NCBI GenBank assembly: GCA_017615355.1 | Contig: JAGAAJ010000050.1 | Span: 1-59,556 of the forward strand | Length of the DNA: 59,556 nucleotides | Direction of reading: 5' to 3' | Source of the DNA: Prevotella sp. | GTDB taxonomy: Bacteria; Bacteroidota; Bacteroidia; Bacteroidales; Bacteroidaceae | Part shown: one piece after another, positions 1-9,158 of the stretch | How positions within the stretch are numbered: the first letter of the stretch is position 1 | Layout: every line of letters begins with the position of its first letter | The notes under the pieces: generated by a model | What the model was told of the DNA's origin: nothing | Seen by the model: the letters and a program-made list of their open reading frames with translations, nothing else | Databases searched by the model: none | Translations under genes and position numbers: made by a program

Positions 1-1050
<1,050 letters not shown>

Positions 1051-1054
1051 ATGA

Positions 1055-1327
1055 TTATTTCTCGATGATGGCCAAGACGTCGCTCTGGCGCATCATCAGA
1101 TACTTTGTGCCGTCGAGCTCGATCTCGGTGCCGCTGTACTTGCCGTAGAGCACCTCGTCGCCCTCCTTCAGGATCATCTCTTCGTCCTTTGTGCCCTTGC
1201 CAGCGGCCTTGATGGTGCCACGAAGGGGTTTCTCCTTGGCGGTGTCAGGAATGATGATGCCGCCGATTTTCTCTTCAGCCGGTGCGGGCAATACCAGCAC
1301 GCGGTCAGCTAATGGTTTGATGTTCAT
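1055..1327 (-). CDS. groS: GroES co-chaperonin (10 kDa)
   Basis: Heptameric lid of the GroEL chamber. It has 90 residues, the usual family length, with the start [14 protein letters not shown], the mobile-loop region [17 protein letters not shown], and a C-terminal half containing [14 protein letters not shown]. First gene of the groES-groEL pair. About 235 bp separate it from the 3' end of the kinase gene upstream on the same strand. That gap holds a triple palindrome, so groES probably has its own promoter, though no clear TAnnTTTG box is visible. Confidence 0.98.
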   Translation of the reverse strand: MNIKPLADRVLVLPAPAEEKIGGIIIPDTAKEKPLRGTIKAAGKGTKDEEMILKEGDEVLYGKYSGTEIELDGTKYLMMRQSDVLAIIEK

Positions 1328-1460
1328 TGTCGTACTATTATTAAATGTTATACATTATTATATACGTGGGGTAGGGCAGCACATGGCTGCTTTCTGTCTT
1401 TCTTTCTGCCAAAAGTGTGCCAAAAATACAGGCTGACACATTGTCAGCCAACACTAAAAA

Positions 1461-1528
1461 AAAGTCCCAAGCCTTGGGACTTTTTTCCCAGGCCGTGGGA
1501 CTATTTTCCCAAGCCTTGGGATTTTTCT
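1461..1528. repeat. Three tandem 21-bp palindromic units (terminator-like)
   Basis: Three units in exact 21-bp register begin at 1466, 1487 and 1508. Each is built on the palindrome CCCAAG-C-CTTGGG (the middle one diverged to CCCAGGCCGTGGG) and separated by T-rich spacers. The outermost hairpin (1461-1483) has 11-bp perfect arms flanked by A and T runs. This could terminate transcription of the kinase gene (minus strand). The tandem arrangement of three hairpins is more than a terminator needs. Confidence 0.7.
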
Positions 1529-1562
1529 GGGAAACGTGTATAAAAAAGGTATTCTTCGCGAC

Positions 1563-3389
1563 CTAATACAGCGTGAACTTCTGGGTGAAGATCTTGTGGC
1601 CTTTGTAGTAGAGCTCGAAGGTGTATTCGCCTTTCTCGTAGTACGATTGAGTGGCATTGCCCCATCCGCTGAGCCATACGCCCTGATTGTGTTCACCTAC
1701 TTCTACCTCAAAGGTGGTGTCATTGGTGTAGCCGTCAGGAGATGTTGAAGACTGGTCGAGGCTGCCATCCGGGTCGAAAATCTTGTAGGTAAAATCCTGT
1801 TCGATGGTGCTTCTTCCTGATGGCAGCAGGGAGTTGTAGGTGACGAGGGGCGTGAGGTAACGCATCTTGTCGGCCTTCAGCCTCAGCGATGCCTCTTCGA
1901 TGTTCTCTCCGTTCAGACGGTTGGCAAACTTTGCGTCTGTCACGTAGATATAGCCCATCTGTATGGCCAGCTCTTCACATTTGTCGTTGATCTCGTCATC
2001 ATCGGGCAATGACTCGGCAGCTTCCTTGCAAAGGTCATAAGCCGTGCGGTAGTCATCGTTGTCAACAAGTTTGTTGGCCAAGTCAATGTACTCCTGCTTC
2101 TGCTTCTTCACCTTTTTGTCATAAAGTTTCTTCAGGTCGTCGAGCTTGTCGTAGACGTCGGGCAATGCGCTGGCATATTCGTCCTCCATCTTCTGGATGG
2201 GACGGAACAGTGTCTTGGCATCCTCGAGCTTCAGGAAGTCGTCGGCATCATTGATGGCAGTACGGCATTTTTCCACCTTCTCCTCGTACTCCTCTTGAGC
2301 GGCCTCGGCTGCTTTCTCCTCAGGACTCTTGTTGAAGAACATGAAGTAGGCGCCTGCACCCAGTCCTGCCAGCAGCAGAAGGGTGATGAGGGCATAGAGG
2401 AGGCCATGCCCTTGCTTCTCTGGCTGGTGCATAGCCAGCGATGTCTCATCGACGGGCTGCGGTTTCAGCGGTGACTGCGGCTGTTGGGGTTTCTCGGGCT
2501 CCTTGGGCTCCTGTGGCTTTGCTCCAATCATGGGTGCTATGAGCTTGAGAATCTCGTCCACCGATTGGGGACGCTCCTTGCGCGAGGGCTTCATCATCCA
2601 GATGATGGTGTCTTTCATCTGGCGGCTCATCGTGGAGGGGAAGTCGAAGGCGTCACCTTCGGTGAGTGCCGTCGACGAGGGCGGCTGCTTGAGGCTCTGC
2701 ATATAGTAGAGCGTAGCACCGAGGGCGTAGAAGTCGGTCCATGGGCCGAACTTGTCCATATCCTGCTCCACCTGCTCCACAGGTGCATAACCTGGCGTGT
2801 AGCACAGGGCCGACGACGTCTGGCTGCCGCTGGAGTTGAGCTGCTTGCTGGCTCCGAAATCGATGAGGAAGGCGTCGCCCTTCTTGTCGAGCATGATGTT
2901 GCCCGGCTTGATGTCGAGATGCCAGATATTTTGCGAATGCACCTTCTTCAGGGCGTCGAGCACCTGCGGCAGAATGTGCCAGGTCTGCTCTTCCGTAATG
3001 GCTTTTCCACTATGCTTGATTTGCTCTGCCAGCGATTCGCCGTCGATGAAGTCCATGACATAGTAGACGGTGCCGTTCTCCTCGAAGAGGTCGTGCACCT
3101 GTACGATGTGCTTGTTGCGCAGGTTGCGCAGGCGAATGGCTTCTTTCTTGAACTTCTCCTTCTGGCTCTCGTAGGAGGCATGGTTATCGGGCACGCTGAC
3201 AGTGACGTTGTTGCCGTTTCGCATGTTGACACCACGCATGAAGAACTCCTTCATGGCATAGAGTTCGTTGAAGGCCACGTTGCGCACCAGATAGGTGTTG
3301 CCGAAGCCTCCGGAAGCCAGTTGCCGCTCGATGCGATAGGCGCCGCCTCTGAGCAGAGTGCCCTGAGCCAGCATAGTGCTTGTATCCAT
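1563..3389 (-). CDS. Membrane Ser/Thr protein kinase with extracytoplasmic helical domain
   Basis: Hanks-type kinase of 608 residues. The glycine loop (SGGFGNTY, 26-33), ATP-binding Lys47, catalytic loop HLDIKPGN (157-164) and DFG (177-179) are all visible. The catalytic loop has Leu where RD kinases have Arg, so activation-loop control may be atypical. A Pro/Gln-rich linker (about 291-312) leads to one membrane helix (about 330-352). A charged, TPR-like helical region and a C-terminal beta-rich region of unknown role follow outside the membrane. A membrane PP2C phosphatase at 6850-8085 is the obvious candidate antagonist. Substrates cannot be read from the sequence. The 9-bp gap upstream suggests co-transcription with yebC. 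Confidence 0.92.
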   Translation of the reverse strand: MDTSTMLAQGTLLRGGAYRIERQLASGGFGNTYLVRNVAFNELYAMKEFFMRGVNMRNGNNVTVSVPDNHASYESQKEKFKKEAIRLRNLRNKHIVQVHDLFEENGTVYYVMDFIDGESLAEQIKHSGKAITEEQTWHILPQVLDALKKVHSQNIWHLDIKPGNIMLDKKGDAFLIDFGASKQLNSSGSQTSSALCYTPGYAPVEQVEQDMDKFGPWTDFYALGATLYYMQSLKQPPSSTALTEGDAFDFPSTMSRQMKDTIIWMMKPSRKERPQSVDEILKLIAPMIGAKPQEPKEPEKPQQPQSPLKPQPVDETSLAMHQPEKQGHGLLYALITLLLLAGLGAGAYFMFFNKSPEEKAAEAAQEEYEEKVEKCRTAINDADDFLKLEDAKTLFRPIQKMEDEYASALPDVYDKLDDLKKLYDKKVKKQKQEYIDLANKLVDNDDYRTAYDLCKEAAESLPDDDEINDKCEELAIQMGYIYVTDAKFANRLNGENIEEASLRLKADKMRYLTPLVTYNSLLPSGRSTIEQDFTYKIFDPDGSLDQSSTSPDGYTNDTTFEVEVGEHNQGVWLSGWGNATQSYYEKGEYTFELYYKGHKIFTQKFTLY

Positions 3390-3398
3390 AGTATGGAA

Positions 3399-4127
3399 TT
3401 ATTCTTCGGGTTTCATGTTGGTGTAGACGGTCTGCACGTCGTCGAAGTCCTCGAGACGCTCCACCATCTTGTCGATAGCCTCACGCTGCTCAGGCGTGAC
3501 CTCCTTCAGGTCGTTGGGTATGCGGGTGAACTCAGCACCAGTCACCTCGAAGCCGTCGGCCTCCAGGTGCTTCTGAATGGCGCTGAATGACGAAGGATCG
3601 CCGTAGATGGTCACCTCACCCGTCTCTTCGTCCTCGTCGAACTCGTCTTCCACGCCGTAGTCGATGAGGTCGAGAATCAGCTCGTCCATATCCAGGCCGT
3701 CCTTCTTCTTGAAGGTGAACACGGCCTTGTGGTCGAAGAGGAAGCTGAGCGAGCCCTGTGTGCCAAGGTTGCCGCTGAACTTGTTGAAGACCGAGCGGAC
3801 ATCGCCCACGGTGCGGGTGGTGTTGTCGGTCAGCGTCTCCACGAAGATGGCAACGCCGTGGGGACCGTAGCCCTCGTAGTTCACTTCCTTGTAGTCGGCG
3901 TGGTCCTTACCCATCGCATTCTTGATGGCACGCTCGATGTTGTCCTTCGGCATGTTCTCGCGCTTGGCGTTGGCGATGCAGGCGCGCAGGGCGGGGTTCA
4001 TGTCGGGCTCGGGACCTCCGGCTTTTACGGCGATGGCAATCTGCTTGCCAATCTTGGTGAATGTCTTGGCCATGTGGCCCCATCTCTTCAGCTTTGTAGC
4101 TTTACGGTATTCAAATGCTCTTCCCAT
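3399..4127 (-). CDS. yebC: YebC/PmpR family protein (TACO1 family)
   Basis: Cytosolic protein of 242 residues, typical family length. It starts MGRAFEYRKATKLKRWGHMAK and contains the family signatures ARRENMPKDNIERAI-like (here AKRENMPKDNIERAI) and YEGYGPHGVAIFVE. Family members have been described both as transcription regulators and as factors relieving ribosome stalling. The sequence does not decide between these roles. It lies between pheT upstream and the kinase downstream on the same strand. The pheT-yebC gap is filled by a CGTTATNN octamer array. Confidence 0.95.
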   Translation of the reverse strand: MGRAFEYRKATKLKRWGHMAKTFTKIGKQIAIAVKAGGPEPDMNPALRACIANAKRENMPKDNIERAIKNAMGKDHADYKEVNYEGYGPHGVAIFVETLTDNTTRTVGDVRSVFNKFSGNLGTQGSLSFLFDHKAVFTFKKKDGLDMDELILDLIDYGVEDEFDEDEETGEVTIYGDPSSFSAIQKHLEADGFEVTGAEFTRIPNDLKEVTPEQREAIDKMVERLEDFDDVQTVYTNMKPEE

Positions 4128-4144
4128 TGTTATTTTAATTTTTT

Positions 4145-4217
4145 CGTTATTACGTTATTTCGTTATTTCGACATTTTTCTTTCTTGTTATAACGTTATTC
4201 CGTTATGACGTTATAAC
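4145..4217 (-). repeat. CGTTATNN octamer array, pheT-yebC gap
   Basis: Nine consecutive 8-bp units keep exact register from 4145 to 4216. Seven are clear variants of CGTTATNN or TGTTATAA and two are decayed (CGACATTT, TTCTTTCT). The array ends 11 bp before the pheT stop codon. In the mRNA sense it supplies TAA in all frames. Confidence 0.85.
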
Positions 4218-4227
4218 GCCGAATCTT

Positions 4228-6675
4228 TTATCTCAATTCTGCGTTGAGCTGTTTCTTCAGGCTGGCGATGAGCTTCTGCATGATGGCGTCAATCTGCTTG
4301 TCGTTCATCGTCTTCTCCTCGTCCTGGAGGATGAAGTTCACGGCATAGCTCTTCTTGCCAGCAGGCAGGTTCTTTCCTTCGTAGACATCGAAGAGCTCGA
4401 CACGTTTCAGCAGTTTCTTCTCAGCCTGACGGGCCGTCTGCTCAATCTGGACAAACTCCACGCTGTCGTCGACGAGCAGGGCGAGGTCGCGGCTCACGGC
4501 AGGATGCTTGGGGATGTCGGTGAACAGCACCTCGTTCTTGCGAGTAGCCTTCATCAGCTGCGTCCAGTTCAGCTCAGCGAAGTAGACGGGCTGCTGCAGG
4601 TCGAACTGCTTCAGCAGCTTCTTCGACAGAATGCCCATCTCGATGAGCTTCTTGCCACCGCGTGTCTCTATCTGCAGGCCGGCAGAGAAGATGGGATTCT
4701 CGCTCTTCTTCGTCACCATAGCGCCAGACTTCAGGCCGATGCGCTGCAGGATATTCTGCACGTAGGCCGATAGCTCGTAGTAGGTGGAGTCCTCGTTGGG
4801 GTGTGCCCATGAGCCTTCCACACGCTTGCCTGTCACCCACAGTCCCATATAGTTTTCTTCCTTGTAGGCCTGCATGGGATCGTCGGCATTCTGTTTCTCG
4901 GGGTCGAAGAAGTAGCAGTTGCCAAACTCGAAGAAACGCAGGTTGGGATTCTTGCGCTTCACATTATATTCCACGCTCTCCAGTCCGCCGTAGAGCAGCG
5001 TCTGGCGCATCACGCCGAGGTCGCTGCTGAGCGGGTTCATGATCTTTACCACACCCTCATTGCCCTCGTAATATGCAGTCTTTGTCAGCGAGTTATTCAG
5101 GATTTCGTTGAAACCAGCACCTACCAACTGCTCAGAGACCAGGTTCTGCAGCTTGTGCTTGCGGTCTTCATCGGCCTTGATGACAAGCGAGGACTTCAGC
5201 TGCGTGGGAATCTCCACATTATTATATCCGTAGATGCGCAGGATGTCTTCCACCACGTCGCAGGGACGCTGCACGTCTACGCGGTAGGCGGGAACCTCCA
5301 GCTGCAGGCCCTCAGCACTCTCGCTGAGCACCTTCATCTCCAGCGACTCGCAGATACTCTTGATGGTCTCCACGGGGATGTCCTTGCCCACCAGCGAGTG
5401 CACGTAGTCGTATTTCAGATCTACACGGGCATTATCGATTGGGGTGGGGTAGACGTCGCGTATCTCCATTGAGATCTTACCGCCGGCCAGCTCCTTGCAG
5501 AGCAGGGCTGCCTGCTGCAGGGCATAGATGACACCGTTGGGATCGATGCCGCGCTCAAAGCGGAAGGAGGCATCGGTAGAGAGACCGTGACGGCGTGCCG
5601 ACTTGCGAATCCACGTGGGATGGAAGTAGGCACTCTCGAGAACGACGTTCTTGGTCGTCTCATAGGTGCCGCTGCCCTTGCCACCAAAGACACCGGCGAT
5701 ACACATCGGCTCCTCAGCATTGCAGATGGCGAGGTCGCGGTCGGAGAGCTTGTGCTCCACACCGTCGAGGGTGACGAAGGGCGTACCCTCGGGCATCGTC
5801 TTCACCACAATCTTGTGGCCCTTCACCATATCGGCATCGAAGGTGTGCAGCGGCTGGCCGTAGGCCATCATCACATAGTTGGTGATATCTACAATATTAT
5901 TAATGGGACGCAGGCCGACGGTGGTCAGCTTGTTCTTCAGCCATTCAGGCGATTCCTTCACCTCGCAGTCAGTCACGCTGACGCAGGCATAGCGGAGGCA
6001 GGCCTCAGTATTCTCAATGATGACATCGATGGGGAGTTCGTTATTATCGACGGAAAACGCCGATGCATTCGGACGGTGAAGCGAGGTCTCATAGCCGTTC
6101 TGCTTCAGCCATGCGTAGAGGTCGCGAGCCACGCCCCAGTGAGAGAGGGCGTCGGCACGGTTGGCGGTGATGTCAATCTCGATGAGCCAGTCGCTCTCTA
6201 AGTGGTAATACTCAGCGGCAGGTGTGCCAACGACAGCATCTTCAGGCAGGACGATGATGCCCTCGTGTGATGTGCCGATGCCAATCTCATCCTCGGCACA
6301 GATCATACCGCAGGAGTCAACGCCGCGCAGCTTCGATTTCTTGATTACGAATTCCTTGTCGCCGTCATAGAGCACACAGCCCAAGTCGGCTACGATAACC
6401 TTCTGTCCTGCAGCCACGTTGGGGGCGCCGCACACAATCTGTGAAGGCTCCTCACGGCCCAGGTCGACGGTAGTTACATGCAGGTGGTCGCTGTTGGGAT
6501 GGGCCTCGCATGTGAGCACTTTTCCCACGTAGAGCCCTTTCAGTCCACCACGTATGGACTGTACTTCCTCCAAGGCGTCAACTTCCAGTCCCGTAGAGGT
6601 GAGTGCATCGCATACCTGCTGGGGTGTCAGGGAGAAGTCGACGTATTCCTTCAGCCATTTATAAGAAATGTTCAT
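4228..6675 (-). CDS. pheT: Phenylalanyl-tRNA synthetase beta subunit
   Basis: Charges tRNA-Phe as an alpha2-beta2 enzyme with PheS (not in the window). The 815 residues match the usual length of about 800. The start MNISYKWLKEYVDFS is the typical N-terminus. An EMAP-like tRNA-binding domain (about 40-150, with YVGKVLTCEAHPNSDHLHV) comes first. The B3/B4 editing region, B5 domain, catalytic-like core and C-terminal ferredoxin-like anticodon-binding domain (FTDIPKHPAVSRDLALLVD) follow. A minus-strand promoter box lies at 6717-6724. Confidence 0.98.
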   Translation of the reverse strand: MNISYKWLKEYVDFSLTPQQVCDALTSTGLEVDALEEVQSIRGGLKGLYVGKVLTCEAHPNSDHLHVTTVDLGREEPSQIVCGAPNVAAGQKVIVADLGCVLYDGDKEFVIKKSKLRGVDSCGMICAEDEIGIGTSHEGIIVLPEDAVVGTPAAEYYHLESDWLIEIDITANRADALSHWGVARDLYAWLKQNGYETSLHRPNASAFSVDNNELPIDVIIENTEACLRYACVSVTDCEVKESPEWLKNKLTTVGLRPINNIVDITNYVMMAYGQPLHTFDADMVKGHKIVVKTMPEGTPFVTLDGVEHKLSDRDLAICNAEEPMCIAGVFGGKGSGTYETTKNVVLESAYFHPTWIRKSARRHGLSTDASFRFERGIDPNGVIYALQQAALLCKELAGGKISMEIRDVYPTPIDNARVDLKYDYVHSLVGKDIPVETIKSICESLEMKVLSESAEGLQLEVPAYRVDVQRPCDVVEDILRIYGYNNVEIPTQLKSSLVIKADEDRKHKLQNLVSEQLVGAGFNEILNNSLTKTAYYEGNEGVVKIMNPLSSDLGVMRQTLLYGGLESVEYNVKRKNPNLRFFEFGNCYFFDPEKQNADDPMQAYKEENYMGLWVTGKRVEGSWAHPNEDSTYYELSAYVQNILQRIGLKSGAMVTKKSENPIFSAGLQIETRGGKKLIEMGILSKKLLKQFDLQQPVYFAELNWTQLMKATRKNEVLFTDIPKHPAVSRDLALLVDDSVEFVQIEQTARQAEKKLLKRVELFDVYEGKNLPAGKKSYAVNFILQDEEKTMNDKQIDAIMQKLIASLKKQLNAELR

Positions 6676-6716
6676 CTTTGGTATTTTTCAATTTACTGTT
6701 TTGTTGATTTTGGGTG

Positions 6717-6724
6717 CAAAGGTA
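6717..6724 (-). promoter_or_regulatory. -7 box of pheT promoter
   Basis: On the minus strand this reads TACCTTTG, the Bacteroidetes -7 element TAnnTTTG, 42 bp upstream of the pheT start. No clean -33 TTTG is seen. Confidence 0.6.
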
Positions 6725-6765
6725 CGAAAAAAGAATGAAAGGGCATAACATTCGGGCTATTTTCT

Positions 6766-6796
6766 TTTGTCATTTCAAATATTATGCCTATCTTTG
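6766..6796 (+). promoter_or_regulatory. Promoter of PP2C gene
   Basis: TTTG (6766-6769), 19 bp, TATCTTTG (6789-6796): a full Bacteroidetes-type promoter that ends 53 bp upstream of the phosphatase start. It is back-to-back with the pheT promoter. Confidence 0.8.
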
Positions 6797-6849
6797 CGGC
6801 GAATTACAATACTGAGTCGTTTCTCAGTCGGACTTAAACAAATAGACGC

Positions 6850-8085
6850 ATGAAGTTCCAGTTATATACTCCTCAAGCCATCAATGAGCTTGGAAAGCGG
6901 AAGAATCAAGAGGATACCATCTTTCCAGAAGCAGGTGAAGCCACAGCTGATGACCGTCTCTTCTTGGTATGTGACGGTATGGGCGGACATGACAAAGGCG
7001 AAGTGGCCAGTGCCGCCGTCTGTCAGGGAATGGCACAGGCTATTGAGGATATGCTGCCTGTTGGCGAGGCCCTGAGTGATCAGCAGTTCGGATCTGCTTT
7101 GGCGCAGGGCTTCGATACGCTCGATGCTGCTGATGTGGCCCGTGAAGGCAAGATGGGTACCACCATGACCTTCCTCTGTCTGCACAAGGGCGGATGCCTC
7201 GCGGCGCATATTGGCGACAGCCGTATCTACCACCTGCGGCCGCAGTCAGGTCAGGTGCTCTATCGCTCACGTGACCACTCGCTGGTGCAGCAACTCTATG
7301 AACTGGGCGAGATCAGCTATAACGAGATGGGCACCTCGCAGCGTAAGAACATCATTCTTAAGGCTATGCAGCCCTTCCAGGAGGAACGTTCTAAAGCTAC
7401 GCTGGTTCATATCACAGACATCCGTCCTGGTGACTATTTCTACCTCTGTAGCGACGGAATGCTGGAGAATATGGAGGACGACGAGCTGCTTTCCATTTTG
7501 AACATGGATATCTCTGACGAGGAGAAGGCTGCCGAACTGGTCAAGCGTACTGAAGAAAATGCCGACAACCACTCTGCCTATCTTATCCATGTGAAAGATG
7601 TGGAGCACGAGCCTGGCGACGAGCAGTTTGTTAGCGACGAGGAGGAGGCACGCCGAAAGAACAAGGCCTTGAACGACACTCGCAAGGATGAGGTGTGGGA
7701 CGCGGCTGTGAAAGACAGTCCCGTCATAACGACACCTCCTCAGGGAGCTAAGTTGCGGAACAATTCAAAGAATAAATACATCTATTTGCTCATTCTTTTA
7801 TTGTTGGCCATTGCTGCTGCAGCTTTCCTGCTGTTCAATGGCAAGAGCGATAAGGGTGATAAGAACGAAGACTCCGGTCTGGACAATGAGCCTTCAAAGG
7901 AATTGGTTATTCCTGGGGACAAAGAAGACGAAGCCGAAGACGAAGACGAGGCTACAAGTGTCAAGGAGGAAATCCTGAGGCAGAAAGACCCGACAAACCC
8001 TGACCAAGAGCCTCAGTCGCTAAAGCCGCATGCGTCAGAGAAAAATATGCCTGGCGTTAATTATAATGATGTGATAGAATTTTAG
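6850..8085 (+). CDS. PP2C-type Ser/Thr protein phosphatase with membrane anchor
   Basis: Mn/Mg-dependent phosphoprotein phosphatase of 411 residues. The metal-binding motif CDGMGGHDKGEVAS lies near residue 40. GTTMTFLCL, AHIGDSRIY and YFYLCSDGM follow in the usual order to about residue 240. A single membrane helix (about 310-329) precedes a short acidic, Asp/Glu-rich tail. This bitopic layout mirrors the kinase at 1563-3389, so the two probably form a reversible phosphorylation pair (inference). The gene has its own promoter and converges on dapA with only 6 bp between the stops. Confidence 0.93.
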   Translation: MKFQLYTPQAINELGKRKNQEDTIFPEAGEATADDRLFLVCDGMGGHDKGEVASAAVCQGMAQAIEDMLPVGEALSDQQFGSALAQGFDTLDAADVAREGKMGTTMTFLCLHKGGCLAAHIGDSRIYHLRPQSGQVLYRSRDHSLVQQLYELGEISYNEMGTSQRKNIILKAMQPFQEERSKATLVHITDIRPGDYFYLCSDGMLENMEDDELLSILNMDISDEEKAAELVKRTEENADNHSAYLIHVKDVEHEPGDEQFVSDEEEARRKNKALNDTRKDEVWDAAVKDSPVITTPPQGAKLRNNSKNKYIYLLILLLLAIAAAAFLLFNGKSDKGDKNEDSGLDNEPSKELVIPGDKEDEAEDEDEATSVKEEILRQKDPTNPDQEPQSLKPHASEKNMPGVNYNDVIEF

Positions 8086-8091
8086 GATTCC

Positions 8092-8979
8092 CTAAATTTT
8101 CAGCTCTTTCATAATCTCGCTCATCCTCTGCAGCGTGCTGATACGTGTGGGCACAAGTGGCAGGCGTAGCACGTTCTCGATGAAACCCATCTCATGCAGC
8201 ATGGCCTTCACGCCGGCGGGGTTGCCGTCGACGAAAAGCAACGAGAATAAATCTGTGAAACGGTGGTGAATCTTGCGGGCGGGCTCATACTCGCCACGCA
8301 TCTGCAAGCGTATCATCTTCGAGAACTCCTTAGGCAATGCGTTGCCGATAACTGAGATGACGCCGACGGCGCCACAGCTCACCATCGGGAATGTCAGCGA
8401 GTCGTCACCAGAGATGACGTCGAAGTCGCGTGGCTTGTTCTTAATGATCTCGTCAACCTGCTCCAGATTGCCGCTGGCCTCCTTGATGGCTACAATATTC
8501 TGACAGTCGCGGGCCAGACGTACGGTGGTCTCTGCCTTCATGTTGACGCCCGTTCGGCCGGGCACGTTGTAGAGTACCACAGGCAGTTCGGTGGCGGCAG
8601 CGATAGCCTTGAAATGCTGATAAAGACCTTCCTGCGACGGCTTATTGTAATAGGGACAGACACTCAGCACACCATCGATGCCCTTAAAGTCGCCCGTCTT
8701 CAGCTCCTCTATCACAGCAGCGGTGTTGTAGCCGCCGCAACCCATCAGAATGGGTACACGCGCTTGAACCTTATCTACAACCAAGTCTTTGATGCGCTGC
8801 TTTTCCTCACGGGTAAGCGTAGGCGTCTCACCTGTCGTAGCCAGGATACAGAAGAAGTCGGCACCGTTCTCTAACTGGTATTCTACCAGCCGCAGCAGGG
8901 ACTCGTAGTCCACCTCGCCGTTCTGCTTGAAAGGCGTTACCAAGGCGATGCCCAGCCCCTTGAAAATATTGTAAACCAT
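8092..8979 (-). CDS. dapA: 4-hydroxy-tetrahydrodipicolinate synthase
   Basis: Condenses pyruvate with aspartate semialdehyde, the first committed step to diaminopimelate and lysine. It has 295 residues, standard length. The TIM-barrel aldolase signatures include TTGETPTL, VVLYNVPGRTGVN (catalytic Tyr) and IVAIKEASGN (Schiff-base Lys). It is a single gene with its own promoter (-7 box at 9003-9010) and is convergent with the PP2C gene. Confidence 0.98.
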   Translation of the reverse strand: MVYNIFKGLGIALVTPFKQNGEVDYESLLRLVEYQLENGADFFCILATTGETPTLTREEKQRIKDLVVDKVQARVPILMGCGGYNTAAVIEELKTGDFKGIDGVLSVCPYYNKPSQEGLYQHFKAIAAATELPVVLYNVPGRTGVNMKAETTVRLARDCQNIVAIKEASGNLEQVDEIIKNKPRDFDVISGDDSLTFPMVSCGAVGVISVIGNALPKEFSKMIRLQMRGEYEPARKIHHRFTDLFSLLFVDGNPAGVKAMLHEMGFIENVLRLPLVPTRISTLQRMSEIMKELKI

Positions 8980-9002
8980 AAAAGCCTTGTCTAATTTGGG
9001 TG

Positions 9003-9010
9003 CAAAGGTA
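9003..9010 (-). promoter_or_regulatory. -7 box of dapA promoter
   Basis: TACCTTTG on the minus strand, 24 bp upstream of the dapA start. The region just upstream, where a -33 box would lie, is occupied by a GTTGAGA heptamer array. Confidence 0.6.
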
Positions 9011-9017
9011 CAAAAAA

Positions 9018-9127
9018 GTTAAGAGTTGAGAGTTGAGAGTTGAGAGTTTTTGTCTATGGGCGAAATATAAATTATGTTAAATCAAGGAAACAAACTTCCC
9101 TTTCCTCACTTCTAACTCCTAACTTTT
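9018..9127. repeat. Inverted heptamer arrays between dapA and EEP gene
   Basis: The left arm is GTTAAGA followed by three GTTGAGA units in exact 7-bp register (9018-9045). The right arm (9093-9127) is five 7-bp units of an AACTNNT pattern, roughly the reverse complement. The element fills most of the divergent promoter region between dapA and the gene at 9159. The same heptamer recurs inside metH (twice) and the GH95 gene. Confidence 0.65.
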
Positions 9128-9130
9128 CAC

Positions 9131-9138
9131 TATCTTTG
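9131..9138 (+). promoter_or_regulatory. -7 box for EEP-domain gene
   Basis: TATCTTTG 20 bp upstream of the gene start at 9159. A -33 TTTG is not obvious, because this position lies in the heptamer repeat. Confidence 0.6.
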
Positions 9139-9158
9139 CCACATAAAAATACTGACCT

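Noticed and set aside
1454-1696. 80-residue minus-strand frame with a VPRLGK-type repeat
   Set aside because: It overlaps the 3' end of the kinase gene in another frame, and its repeats merely translate the palindrome array.
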